Assembly: GCA_033439685.1 (NCBI GenBank)
Contig: JAUEDM010000001.1
Location: forward strand, 6,014,001-6,078,000
DNA length: 64,000 bases
Direction of reading: 5' to 3'
Source of the DNA: Apodospora peruviana
Lineage: Eukaryota > Ascomycota > Sordariomycetes > Sordariales > Lasiosphaeriaceae
Positions 20,839-33,200 of this stretch are shown here, one piece after another (positions within the stretch are counted from its first letter, which is position 1; the number at the start of each line of letters is the position of its first letter). Under the pieces are notes generated by a model. The model did not search any database. It worked only from the letters and a program-made list of their open reading frames with translations, and had not been told where the DNA came from. The position numbers and the translations under genes are program-made.

Positions 20839-23800
20839 TCAATACGCCTCCTTCCTCTCCTTCCAAGACAGCGCCTCCACCAGCTACACAGCCTTCCGAC
20901 TCGTCAACACAGGCGTCTTGGACGACAGCTTCAAGCCCGGCACGCGTGCTCCACCAGGCGCGGTCGCCCAAACGGCCAAGCCGATCCAGTTCTCGCCGTT
21001 TGTGGTTCAGAATCCCCTCGGGCACGGGGAACTAGGTCTGCGCGCCGATGTTGCTCACGTACCGGCCGAACTGGAACCCGTTGACGTAAAGCCAGGCGCG
21101 TAGGTTCCGGAAGAAGTGCTATTCTCAAAGACAAAGCTCAGAGGAACGTCGAACTTGTCCAACGGGATGTTGAGGTTCAGTTTGGCCGTGTGGAACGCCA
21201 TAGCAGGGGCCAAGATCTCCTTGAATGGATCCCGGTTCTTCCTGAACGATGTGAGTGGTGGTTTGGGCTGATGAAAGTCCTGACGCTCAACGTAGAGACC
21301 GCCTTCGTTGAAGGGCCCGCGAGCCTTGTCAGCGTACGACTCGCCGCCCAGGTTACCCGTGATCTTCCAAGTCATGTTTTGAGTGCTGCCACCACCGTCC
21401 GATGGCAAGGCATAGTCAAGAATACCGCGCGCATTCTTCATCTCGTCGACGTCAATCACCCAGTTTTCGTCCAGACCCATGTTATCCACGAGAACGGTAA
21501 ACACGTACTGGGCGTCTTTCCTCAAAGCCGGGAGGTCGTAGGTGTCGTTGTGCGTTTTTGAGGAACTGTTTCCTGACCAGCTACCAATGAAGGTGCCGTT
21601 GAGTCAGACCGAGGGTGCAAATGCGCTGCCGCCCTTTGTGGTGAGGTAGAGCTGCTTCTCTGCTCCTGTGGCGGTGAAGTGCCCGCGGAAGACCAGGGCG
21701 CCGGCGTGGAAGCCGTAGTCGGATCCGTACAGCGACACCGGTGTCAGGAATGGCTGGGCGTACGAGTTGTTTGTCTTGATGTGGTCCGCGCTGGGCCAGG
21801 CGGAGTCGTCGTACCCCTGGCTGATTTCGGGGAGTGAGTCGCTGTAGTGCCAGTCCAGAGATGGTAGGTTGGGGAGAGACAGCTTAGGGCTGTGATAGTT
21901 GGCATCGGCTACCCAGTTGCCATCCGAGTTGGTCTTGTAGTCGGCCGGAGAATCGTTGACGTAGATCTTTCTGACGCTACGCGGGACACCGATCAGCTCG
22001 AAGGTTGTCGTCGAGTTGGAGTCGGCACGGATATAAAGAGAATTGCCCTTGATGGAGGCCGATCTGATGAGGTATCCGCCGTTGACAATGAGTGAGGATG
22101 GAGAGAGCTCAGGGACCCAGTAGTCATACGCTGAGTTCCGGTCTTTGCAGTCGTAATAATGTCAGTAAACCTGCAGCTATTCCTTCCTCGAGAACGGACT
22201 TACCAACGATATACACATGGAGATCTCCAATTTGGAGAATTCTTCTCTGTGTGGCTGACTTCCATTGCGCGACGATATACTTGTTCCGAAGTTTCACTGT
22301 CACTCTGTCACCCTTAACCTTCCATGTCTTTGTGTTGCCAGCATCAATGGCAACTCCATTGATTTCCCAAGGACCGCCATAGACGACCAAGACCGTCTTG
22401 TCGCTGAACTTTGCCAGGTAAAGATCTCGGCGGTGGAATAGATCAAGGTGGCATCAGAAACAGGTTAATCCGTCACAAAGATCTTAGAGTCGCGTCGACC
22501 AAGAGTCAAAGAGCCGCCAAGCTGGGGGATCGTAATCTTCCCCTTGGATGTGGGCACCGTGATGGTGTAAAGCGTCGACTGGGTCAGCTGGTAATCGGTA
22601 TGCCGAACCACCCAGAATCCACCGTCGGGACTTACAACTGGCGTCACCGTAACAGCCAGATTTGAACTGTAGACACCGGTCTGGCTGCTGATTTCCGGGG
22701 TTGTGTTCAGATAACCCGGTGTTACCTTGAGGAAGTTGGCCTGGAGCTTGAGCTCCGAGTACTTCTCGCGAGCAATGGTCCTGTCTTCCGCAATAGCAGC
22801 AGCATAGTCATAGGACGTGTAAACACCGGGATGGCCCAGATTACCCCAGTTCGTCCCGCCAAAGTGCATGTAGACATTGAAGATGGTGACTCCGGCGGCG
22901 TATAGGTTCTTGTAGAAGATGCGAACTTGCTCGTGGTTGACGAGCTCGGCGCACTGGGCAAAGCCATAGCCGCCCCAGGGGTCGAACGAACCTCCTTGGA
23001 ACTGGGTAAAGGTCAGCAAAGTAACTATCTTACAAGGGATACAACACACATATCAACATACCTCTGGAATTGTATAGGGAGTGGTGGAATTTGCTGCATA
23101 TGGGTCTCATACCATGTCGTAGGCAATGCGCCTGCTGGCCAAGATGATGGGTTGGAGCAGTCGAAGCCAAGCGGGTAGCCATCATGTCCCTGGACACCGT
23201 TAGCACATTGTCACTGACCTCGCTAGATCCCCAGGACGCCCGGATATACTCACGTAAAATATCCATCTCACCCTTTCCTGTACCAGGGGCATTATGTGCT
23301 TCAGTCCAGGCATCATTGCTCATGAACGGGACCACAATACCGGCCTTGCGGGCTTGGTCTTCGACATATTGCATATAATCAGGATCAGGAAACAAGAATC
23401 CCTCAGTGGCACCATCTGTTGTTGTTGTTGTTGTCAGCTACCTAGTCAGTCTGAAATTCAAACTCGCCTGTGTTTCCCGGCTGTGGCTTACCTGTACTCA
23501 TTTTCTGGCTGGTACAAAATAACCGGTCCACCGTTCGTAATCTGGTAGTTGGCAATCAGCCCAGCAATATTGGCAATGTAGCTGTTTGTTGATGACTGTG
23601 TTTCACGACATTAGCTTTATGTTGTCCATCAACGAAAACCATCACGGGACAGTTAAAAGACAAAATAGGACGCATACTTATCCGTGGCAGCGAGAAAATC
23701 CTCATCAGGAGTTCTCAGATGCCCCTTCAACCGCTGCAGCCAACCAGGGAACCCGCCTCCTGAGGCCTCAGCATCTATACGAAGACAAAATTATCAGCAA

Positions 23801-24300
23801 ACATAAACCAATACACACAAAAACAACTAGGAGTGAAACACACTGACGTACGGCCCTGGCCGAGCAATCAAGTAAATGCCAGCCTCCTTGGCAGCCTCCA
23901 TAAACTTTGCATAGTCAAAGATGCCCTCCGCCCTAAACTCGCCCGGCTTGCCCTCCAGCTGGGCCCAGTCGACATAGAAGGACACCGTGCTCATGCCCAG
24001 CACCTTGACCTTCTCGAACAGGTCGATCCAGAGCGACGGCACGGGCAGTCGAAACGTTGGTGGATCTCGCCACTGTACACCATGACCCCTTTGCCATGGA
24101 CAAATAGTGAGTGATTATCCCATGTCATTATGTCCTCTAGGAGCTTCCCTTTTGTTGGTCTGGCTTTCCGGGTCGTTGTTATAAAAATTCCGGATGTCTA
24201 GCTGGCCGGGACGTCCACTACCGCCACCAAGTGCAGAGACATTTTGCTGGTGGTCCAGTAGTAATAAGGCGAGAGACGCGAGGATCGATAGTCCTTTCAT
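20839..24300 (-). pseudogene. Broken GH35 beta-galactosidase (lacA-like) with many lesions
   Basis: Remains of a secreted family 35 beta-galactosidase of about 1000 residues, with a signal-like start MKGLSILASLALLLLD at 24300. Conserved blocks appear in order: VSFYVDWAQLEGKPGEFRAE, IYLIARPGPYVNAEASGGGF, VILYQPENEY (acid/base Glu region), GHDGYPLGFDCSNP, FQGGSFDPWGGYGFAQC, YMHFGGTNWGNLG and IDVDEMKNARGILDYALPSD. The blocks lie in different frames. In-frame stops occur at 22465-22467 (TAA for the Tyr of VTDY), 21604-21606 (TGA for the Trp of SVWLNGTF), 21032-21034 and 20884-20886 (TAG). Apparent single-base shifts lie near 24145, 24055, 23415, 23256, 23091, 22411, 21099 and 21000. Several introns still have good splice sites. 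All neighbours are intact, so true decay is likelier than sequencing error. Confidence 0.9.
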
Positions 24301-25308
24301 GGTGAAGGTTATCTGTAAGTTAGTGATGGCCCTTAAAGGACAAGAACGGAGAAGAGATGACAACGAGCAGGCTGACATCTCGACTTTCTTTTTTCATAGG
24401 GATATATGTCAACAGGATGAAAATTATGCATGCTGTTGGCACAACATGATGACGGTCCGAACTCCGTCAACATACATCCAACCTCCTCCACCACTCACCG
24501 AACATAATCCGGAGAATCCGGCCCAACTCATGGAAAAACTGAATCCACTAGCTTTTGGAGCTTTTCCTTCATAGGGAAGCGTTCATCATCGACTGTGGAA
24601 CTTCCCATCGCATCATCCTCCCCGTCATGGTAGTCATGGAGGCAGACTGAGAGCAGCCTACCGTGGGTAAGCGAGCATATAACATGATTTGATTTGCGCG
24701 GTTACCTTGGCTAGGTACTTGCCAAGATGGGGTAGGTACATATGTGATGGTGTGAAGAAAGGCAGCTTGTCGTTGTGCAGGAATGTCCGGTTGATGGAAG
24801 CCTTACCGGGATCTTGCCTTACCCGGGATCTAGGTAGGTACATGACCGCGAGCAGATTCATATCCACCTCCGCCTTTCCTCCTCCACAAAGTCAAACATA
24901 GAGATAAAGTCATCTCCAATATGCGGGGGATGCTCCATTCTCCCCTCACGCACTTCGGTGTTGCTACAAGTCAAAGGATCGTTCATGCAGTTCTCCAACA
25001 AGTCATTTAACCTGTCATGATAACCTACCCTAGCTTGGGAGTGATGGATCTCTTATCCCTGAACAAACCTCCAGAAGGGTGATGAATAATAATCCACGAA
25101 TGACAGACACTAATTGCAACATCTCAGTGAGGTTGGCTCACGGTAGGGAGAAAAGATTGCCTGCCGAGTGTTAGGTCAAGATGTCAACAAATATTTCCTA
25201 GTCTAATGTATCTGAGCTCTGCTGGGGGATGAAAAGGGGAATCGGAAACAGAAACAAGTGAAGCAGCGCAGCAATGCCTAGGTAGGTTCCCTCCAGGGTC
25301 ACCGAGAC
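24301..25308. other. Intergenic
   Basis: About 1 kb between the pseudogene start and the amidohydrolase stop, both on the minus strand. CTAGGTAGGTAC-type motifs occur at 24830-24841 and 25277-25288. No gene is supported. Confidence 0.5.
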
Positions 25309-26788
25309 TTATGAAGGTAACCCTGTACCGCCATACATCGGCGGAGGCACCGACATGGACGTTTGTGGATGTGCCGCACTCAAGTCAGTCCACTCATCGC
25401 TGGAACTCTCGCCATCACTAGGCCACTGCGACGATGGGACCATGCCCTCCGCGACGCCGTTCCGTTTCCACACGACGCCGTCCTTCATAACGAAGGACAC
25501 CTTGCGGAGCGCCTTCTTATCCGTCCTGGGGTCCGCGTCCAGAGCAATGATGTCGGCCCTGTTGCCCTTCTCGAACCAGCCAAACCTGAAACCGCACTGG
25601 TCTTGCCCGCAAGCTTCCCACCCGCCGACGGTGCACGCTTCTAGGACGTCTTCCACCGGTATGCCGGCCTGAATCATGAGCTCCAGCTCTCTCACATTTA
25701 GGCCATGTTTGAATGTGCCCGTGTCGCCGCCCGCTGCAACGCGAACGCCTTTGTCGTGGGCCCTCTTCACCGCGGCCTGACACCACGGGAGAAACTCGGC
25801 CGGGGCGGTCGCCAGGGTAGGCACCCATATGGTCTTGTTCTTGCGCATTACTTCGAGAAGCTCGTCCAAGGCCTCGTGCGTGTCCTCGAAAATGTGCTCG
25901 ACGGTGGTAACACCGGCGCGGGCCGCCATGACTGCCGTCTTGGTTTCGCCGCAATGAGCCGCAACGGGCAGGTCGGCCAGCTTGCCCTCCTGCACAATCG
26001 TGTCCATCTCTTCTTGCGAGTAATTTGGAACGGCAGGATTGCGCTGCGCAGGCAGGAACTTGATCTTGGACCGCCCGACGTCCTTGGGGAAGCGCATCGT
26101 CTTGCGCCGGTAATCGGCGTAGAACTTGATCACATCCGCCCCATCGCCGACGCGTCGTCGCACCGCGGCCCTGACACCGGCGACACCGTCCGCCACGTCG
26201 GCGGCCGGCGGGACAACGAGGGCATGGCCCAGCCTATTTTCGATGCGGAGTTCGTAGGAACCGCTGCTGGCGAGGGCATCTGTCGCCACGAAGAGGCGTG
26301 GACCCGGCGTGATGCCCCGGTTGATGCAGTCCCGCAAATTGGCGTCTGCGTTGCCTAACGCCTCCGTGCCCAGGTCGCGTAACGTCGTGTAGCCGGCCAG
26401 GAGCGCGGCACGAGCATGGTTTGTGGCGCGAACGGTGCGCTCGACGGCCGACTCATCGCGCATCTGCTCGGTGCCATCACGTTCACTGGCTCCATTTGTT
26501 AGTTGAGTAGGTACCTAGGTGAGAGGTATGAAGAACAAAAGAGACCCACTCGTATGCGTGTATAAACAAATGAGTATGGCTGTCGACAAAGCCGGGCATG
26601 ACTACCTTGCCCCTCAAGTCAATGTCGCCGTCCGCGAGCACCAGCGGGTCCACGTCATCGTCTCTCCTGACGACGTCGACGATGGAGCCGGTCTCGCGAT
26701 CAACCTCGATCGACTCATCATTAAAGAAGTGCTTATGCTTGGGGTCGAAAAGTACCGAAGTATGAATTTTGAAGGTTTTGGAAGGCAT
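25309..26788 (-). CDS. Metal-dependent amidohydrolase (imidazolonepropionase/prolidase-like)
   Basis: A TIM-barrel amidohydrolase of the fungal imidazolonepropionase-like group; substrate unknown. Exons 26788-26550 and 26485-25309 encode 471 residues. Metal ligands are visible: HTH at residues 71-73 (GFVDSHTHLF), the bridging-Lys region DVIKFYADYRRK, then AAHCGE, VEHIFE and GGDTGTFKHG. The QMRDESAVERTVRATNHARAALLAG and TTLRDLGTEA blocks fit the group. The intron (GTGGGT...CCAG) joins as HAYDERDG. An in-frame ATG at 26914 would add 42 residues of poor complexity; the ATG at 26788 (MPSKTFKIHTSVLFDP) matches where the family begins. No secretion signal is seen. The C-terminal 40 residues are Ser/Pro-rich. 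Confidence 0.88.
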
Positions 26789-27343
26789 GGTGGATATTCT
26801 GCGGGTTCCTCGCACCGGTTGAGGAACTTGCGGGCTCGGAACCCCGCCAGTTGTCGTTTGGGAAAGAGGAGGTAAGGAAGGGTCCATGAAATACATAGCC
26901 TCCAGGGTGTCCATGATGAATCCGGTTTGAGGCTCTGAGCTTGGTTAAGATCAACAACAACCAAAAGATTTCGCGTTATCAGAAAAAGAAAGTTCGGAAA
27001 TAAATGTTAGAACTCATGGTCTTTGAAGCATTTTATACTTGGACAGTAGAGTCTCGTATGACAGCTGTCACGACTGTCAACCATCTCTGCTACGGCTCAT
27101 TACGACTTTGTATCGCCTTCACATTATGCGTTCTCGTGCAATATCACGCATCGATGCAACCTCTGAATCACTGGAAAATAAGCTGGCAAAGAACTGAAAA
27201 GGCACGGCATGGTTTGTTTGCGCATGTCATTTCATTGTCCTACTTGCCCGGGTATAACTGCATCCGCGGATAACACAACAAGGAGTTTGTCCCGATTGCC
27301 GGGGTCACTAGTGGGCAAGTCTTTGACAAAAATAAAAAATCAT
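26789..27343. other. Intergenic, amidohydrolase promoter
   Basis: 555 bases upstream of the amidohydrolase and downstream of the next minus-strand gene. It includes a possible 42-codon N-terminal extension of the amidohydrolase up to 26914. Nothing else is supported. Confidence 0.5.
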
Positions 27344-27900
27344 CTACTTCTTGCCGGGCATATTCTGACCCCCCTTCTTCTTCAGCATCTCTTCCTCCTC
27401 TGCCTGGATTTCCGCATCAATCTTTGCGCCTCTCGACGGCTCATTGCCGTGGCTCTTGGCCTGGAAAATGATGCAATGTTAGTCCCTCCTGCATGTGTCA
27501 CTCGTGATAAAACGAAAAGCACGGCATTGTTTGGTCTTACAGGTAAGGTAGGGTCCTTCTTGTACAGCTTTGTTTCCTGGGACTCTTCGTCATGTTCTGG
27601 CCTCTGAATGCCGACTTAGTCATCTCTCGAAACTGGTGCTCTCCTGATGTGAAGGGCTTGACCAACCTCAGCTGCCGCGAGACGGTTGGCAATTGATCTC
27701 TGGTCTTCTATGAAATTGGTCAACAAGAGACACATCAAAAAAACACAACCGGAAAAGGACCCACTAGAATCGGTTGCGATATGAGAGTTGGGCTTGCCCT
27801 CCTCAAAGCGATCTGACGTCTGCTGCTCCGACTGCTTTGCATTTCGCTGGTCACCGGCCTCGTAGACTCCGGAGTCACCGACGTTGGAATTGCCAGACAT
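27344..27900 (-). CDS. Small hydrophilic protein, four exons, family not recognised
   Basis: Exons 27900-27765, 27707-27667, 27603-27541 and 27460-27344 join in frame to 118 residues. It starts MSGNSNVGDSGVYEAGDQRN and continues with EEGKPNSHIATDSKDQRS, IANRLAAAERPEHDEESQET and KSHGNEPSRGAKIDAEIQAE, ending EEEEMLKKKGGQNMPGKK. It is very hydrophilic, rich in Gln, Glu, Asn, Lys and Ser, with no cysteine and no membrane segment. The composition resembles small stress-related or intrinsically disordered fungal proteins, but I cannot assign a function. Each splice site is canonical (GTGGGT, GTTGGT and GTAAGA donors), and the junction TCT-A|AA restores the frame, which supports the model. Confidence 0.75.
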
Positions 27901-28782
27901 CTTTGTATTGGTGGTTCGAGTAATTTCAAGAACTTTGAAAATCGTCAAGATAAGTCGAGTTGTGCGATGAAATTTGTTTATTGAGTGGCCACAGGAGGTG
28001 TGAGGCTGGCCGGCGCGTTCCTTATAGGTTGGGTATGACCGGATCAAAGCAGACGACGTCATATGCCCTTCTTACGGCTCGAGTCTTTTATCTTATTAAT
28101 GTACTATGTAGTCCGTAGCTTGCGCCTTCCACATTGCAATTCTTCCTTGCGATCTCTTTGCGATGCCCGAGGCGGCCCCGAGACGGACCCTCTCCTGACA
28201 TCCAATGCGTTGATGTGCACTGCCGAATACGTCATCGATTGTCCATGCCGAGCCCAAGCAGTGGAGAGTCCGTCCAACGACAGGGTCTGTTGACTTTGAC
28301 AGGGCACGTCTCCTGTTCATCTTGTTGCCTTGGTTAAAACAGTACCGGGAGAAGACGGATCTCGCAAATCGTTTAAGTATTTTGAATTATTTCCAACCTC
28401 AATGTACAGACATCGCGTAAGAAAGCCGAGAAGTCGGAGTTGAGAGAGCTTGAACCGGGATCGGGTGGGTGATGCTGGATCCAATGGGGTGCGTTCCCTG
28501 TGTGCGTTAGGGCCACTGTGGGGGGCGGTGGGGCCGCCAGTGGCAGAACCTGCACGGAGGTGCGGCTGATGAAGATCGGACGTCTTGGCGAACTTCGATG
28601 GGGAAGGACAAGGGTGAGTCAGGCACACCAAATCGGGTGGCCCGAGCTCCAAGCTCCGTTTTGGAGAACGGACGGTCCGACGACATCAGTGCTCCAACGT
28701 CGGTTGAGCTACCAAAACACCACATCTACCATCCAGATCCCTCAATTCCGCAGAGAAAAAGCCAATTCCGAATATCTTCAAT
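27901..28782. other. Divergent intergenic region
   Basis: An 882-base stretch between two divergent genes (the 118-residue unknown on minus and FMP46 on plus). It presumably holds both promoters. I see no supported gene or clear motif. Confidence 0.5.
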
Positions 28783-29367
28783 ATGTTTCGCTTTGTAAGT
28801 TGATCCTGCCACAATGTACTCCTAAGTGGCCCGGCGAGCGGGGTGCAGCATAAATGTCAAACTGCTAACCATCGCTCTGCCAATACGCGAAGAACAACGC
28901 GCGGGAAATCGTCACCCTTTTCCACAAGGCCAACTCACCGGCATCGGTGAGGGTAGCGACTCTTCTCAAGCAAGTCTCAGCCTCAGCTGCGGAGACAGCA
29001 ACTGAGGATCAGGCGAGCGACCACAGCGCGCAGACGCAAGCCCAGCGGGCAGAGTTCGACTTGAACGTCACCGAAGACGCCCCTACAACCGGCCAGTTGG
29101 AGACGATTTTGGATTACGCTGGCAATCTTGGCATTTCTTCTATCATAAAGGGCGCCACATCGAAGGAGGAGGCGCTCAGAAAGTTCAAGCAGAGCCCTGA
29201 TAACTTCAACAGACCCGTCGTATGTACTCCACCAAGCTTACATCTTGTTAGCACAGTTTGCTAATCGATGTGTGTAGGTCGTTGATTGGCACAATGGTCG
29301 AGCGATTGGTGGAGGTAATGAGTCTGCCATATTGGAGATGATTAAAGCGCTGCCGCCAAAGAACTAG
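28783..29367 (+). CDS. fmp46: FMP46-like protein, thioredoxin-fold DUF1687
   Basis: A predicted mitochondrial protein of the fungal DUF1687/Fmp46 family, described elsewhere as a putative redox protein with a thioredoxin-like fold. Exons 28783-28794 (only MFRF), 28893-29219 and 29278-29367 give 142 residues. Typical blocks are REIVTLFHKANSPASVRVAT, EDQASDHSAQTQAQRAEFDL and RPVVVDWHNGRAIGGGNES, the last rebuilt across the final intron. There is no cysteine anywhere in the translated protein, so a thiol-based reaction is unlikely for this copy. The four-codon first exon rests on GTAAGT at 28795 and an acceptor at 28891-28892 with GCTAACC before it. Confidence 0.88.
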
Positions 29368-30255
29368 GCGTTGCGTTTTTATGGTTTCCCCCTTTCCGGA
29401 TCCGTGGGAAGTACTCCCGTCCCTGTACAGATAATGAATGGATGTCCTCCTTTTATGGAAACTATGTGCCAAGTGGCTTGACGTCCATCTTTCTTCTCCT
29501 AAGGTCCTGACTCCCGGGTTTTTGTGTGAATGAGGTGCTTATATGTATATTGCCTGTTGATTGTGAGCGTCTTTGGGTTTAATACATTGGCCGTGAATGC
29601 ATATGATTGCTCTTCAACCGGCAACTGGAGCGACAGTGCATGCAAAATACTTTCTTGGGCGATTATCGGTTTGCTTCATGGATACTGGACCGGCAAGGCA
29701 TTCACTCCTCTGCTCTCCGAACTTTTACCAGCTGCTGTGCAGTGCACCGATGGCCCTTCGTCTTTCGTCAGTTGCCTCCGCCCTCCGCCCTTCAGTCTAG
29801 ACCTTACCCTCGCCTCACCTCCTTCGATACCGCTGCTCGCAGGACCATTCACCTCAACGGCTCCACTCGAAACAGAGGGCGGACGTTCTTGTGCGCCTCT
29901 TATTTCTCGCAGTGCTATCCGCCAACCCAACTCAAACTCAAACCCGAAAAAAACAATTCATCCACCAACCGAACTGCGATGACCACACTTGCAAGCAGTG
30001 GCATCTGCGGTGTTGGGAGGCTAACTTCGACATCTCTGTGACCAATCCATCCCTCAGCTTCCTCAATCTAGCAAAAGGTGCAGCGCGCCTTCGCTAAGTT
30101 GAGCGTCTCCCATCAATCCCAGATTGGCATCGTTGTACCTGTCCGTCAGCCATCTTTCGGCGCTCCTTTCATTCCTCATAAATACCCAACTACCTCCAAT
30201 CTCCACTCTTCCTTTACATCAAGCGCGGCAAGACCATCCATTGCGATCGACCAGG
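29368..30255. other. Intergenic, leader of the 1510-residue gene
   Basis: 888 bases. The right half is rich in C and T and carries several short open frames, consistent with a promoter and a long 5' leader. The frame of the next gene is open upstream to 30124 but has no ATG before 30256. Confidence 0.5.
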
Positions 30256-33200
30256 ATGGCTCCTCCGCTCCCGACCGAGGGTAGGGTCGTCCCTCGAAGC
30301 CATCCGGTTGCGACCGTGGACAACTCCATCATCGGGACGACCCAACCTACCATGGCTTTCTACACCCAGATGCCAAAGGAAGCTGAGTGTATTTTCTCGC
30401 TCAACGATAAAATCAAAACGAAGCGCTTTTTAAAGCACATCCTTCCCAAGCGCGAAGTCGAGCCGCAGGCGTGGAATACCGAACTCGTCAAGACTAAAGC
30501 CGCGGAGATTCGCAGCAAGTGCCCAGATGCAGCCAAGTCAGTTGCTCGCCCTGAGAAATGGGAAGATTTGTACTGCCATTTTGATGCTTCCGATCTGTGG
30601 CACGAAGGCGCCTGGAACTTGTGGCGCGTCATTGAGCAACTTTTTGAAGAGAACCTAGCCCAAGCTGTGAAGGACTATGATTCTGACAAGGTCGATGAGA
30701 TCTCGGACTGGGTCTATGGTTGGCTCACCTGGGAAGAAAACCGTCAGAAGCTCCTCTCCTGGGATATTAAGTCGGATATACTAGATATCTTTTCGCCAAA
30801 GGACCGGGATGAGGTCAAGGATTGCGACCCGGCGGCTCTAGAGCATGTGCGTGGAGCGCTAACGTACTGGCATGGCGAGTATGTCCCGTCGCCTCAGCAT
30901 GTCCAGCCTCAGATCACTACCTCTGAGCATGGTAAGTTCCTCATCCCCTTAAAGTCGTTACATGTATTAACACCATCAGATAACCCTAAGTCGGCAAGCC
31001 TCGCGCCTCCCGTCGAGCTTCATCCGCGGTGCAGTTCGGCTAATAGTCTGTCATACCTGCCGGTCGAGCCTGGACCTTCCGCTGGCAGTGTCTCGATGAG
31101 TGCGACGCCCGTCACCAGTGGGTTTAGCTCGATCATTTTCGACAAGCATGATGATCTTGCTCCTACTAACGTTGGCAATAAAGACCGTCCCCTAAAATCT
31201 GCCGCTGAGCAAGGCGTGACAGCTAACCCAGCAGCGAAGGGACGCCACCATCCGTCCAAGTCTGGTCCTATTCCTACGGATTTTGACTCGCGGGATATTC
31301 GGAATACTGTTGACATGACTGGGCCCTCACGCTTGCCTCGTAATGTACCACAGCAAATCCAACCTGATGTGGCAGAGGCTCCCAAGGGAACACCTCAGAA
31401 ACCTGGGCCGTCACGACGTCAAACTCCTACTGCACCAGCCACGAAGCCACAGCATGTGCCTGTTCATCACAACTCAGGGCCTGCGCAGGGACGCCATCAT
31501 TCGACCAGTCAACCACGGGGGCCCCGAGCAGCAAAGCCCGACACCACTTATTCAAATGGATGGGTCGCTACGCGGGTTGACAACATTCACGGTCCAGTCA
31601 TGCAGCACCGTCACAACGCTCGCCGTGGAAGCCCATCAGCGGCTTCAGATCAACGAAGTGGGACGTCCCCTGCCGGCTGCAAGAATGCTGGTATCCGTGA
31701 CCGGACGGCCACCAGATATGTGCCCTGCGACTGTCCACGATGCGAACCTTGCTCTCGAAGTGTCCGAGCAATGTTTGGGCTAGGTAATCCTACATGCAAC
31801 TTGAGTCCACCGGAGATGACCGAAATCATAACCAACTTCTTCAGTCAATGGGGCAAGGTCGAACACCTCAAATGGATTCCAAACGGAGTGATTGTTCCGT
31901 TCACTGCAGAGGCTAGCGCTCTGGAGGCATTCAAGCGCGCGAATCTCCATCCCCTTCCTCCGTTCACCGTGGCGCTCCGAACCTCTTTCCCTTACTATTC
32001 TAAGCATTACCGACCACCAAAGGGATACTCAAACACCAGCCCGAACTCGGACATCCAACAATCGAGTGGTCAGGATCGCCGTTCTTCGGCAGGCTCGCCA
32101 TACTCGAAGCAGTCTTTACCTCGACCTGGGAATCCCGGAGTCTCAGGTCAAGCTGTACAGCACCAAAAGCCCGCAGCCAGTAAGATCACCGGCAAAGTGT
32201 CGCGCCTGTCGAGCTCAGGTCCAAGCCTTGGAGGCAGCTATCCACACCAACAGCGCCCGCACACGCGCCAGAACTCGAGGTTTGCAAGCACTAATACGCC
32301 TCACGCCAACAACATGGTGCATCCTCACCTGCAGCATCAGGTAGCTCATCAGAGTTCATTCCCTACGGTGTATCATCACGTTCCCTTCATGCCAGGATCC
32401 ATGCCAGGATCTTCGATCGCCGGCAATCAGTACGTCCATCGTGGGTTCCCGATGCCATTTCTCCCAGGTCCCCATCAGTTTCAGAATACCGGATATGCCG
32501 CTCCACAGCAACACCAATGGCATCCGATGGGACTGCCTTTGATGAATGGGCATGGCCAATCTTTGTCACCTGTTGGCTTCTACCCAATGCAAGCTCATCA
32601 GCAGGCCATGGCACCTCAGGGTCAAGCGGCTCAGCACGTGAATTCCATGGCGCCCTGGGGTCTTCCCCATTTCCCTACGCAACAGAATGAGATAGCCTGG
32701 CAGCGCGATCGGTCTGGTAGCTCGCGAACTATTTCTGGTGGTTTCGTGTATGGGGCGAAGCAGCCTGAGAATCCTGTCGTTCGCCCGCCTTCAGCTATTC
32801 CCGAGGACACTTCGATGGGTAAGGCTACCAAGTTGCCTGTCGCACATGTACAAGGCGTTCCATCAATCCAGTCACATACTGGCACCGAGTACCCTGCTCA
32901 CACGGTTTCTGCGCCTGAGTCTCAGCCTACAGCCGATGAGGATAATGGCACAGTTATCCGCCGCAAACCTCGAGTACAACTGCCTTTGGAGTGGATGACT
33001 GAGGGCTCCCCGAGCGGTTCAGCTACCACTGGGATCTCGATGCTGGTTCTGCCTGAGTCGGCTGTCGTCAATCAGCCTGGATTGACTTTGACTCCGTCCT
33101 CATTTAAGGATAATGAACCTGCCCAGGAGGAGCAGAAGAAGTCAAAGAAAAATAAGCCGAAGAATAAGAAAAAGAAGAAGCCGGTCCAAGCATCTGATTC

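Noticed and set aside
20839..24300. Repeat-induced point mutation (RIP) as the cause of the GH35 lesions
   Set aside because: Most lesions are single-base indels; of the stops only the two TAG codons fit C-to-T at CpA, and there is no strong AT shift, so RIP is not supported.
26789..26914. N-terminal extension of the amidohydrolase from the ATG at 26914
   Set aside because: The extra 42 residues are Pro/Thr-rich without conservation signals; the ATG at 26788 matches the family start. Not excluded.
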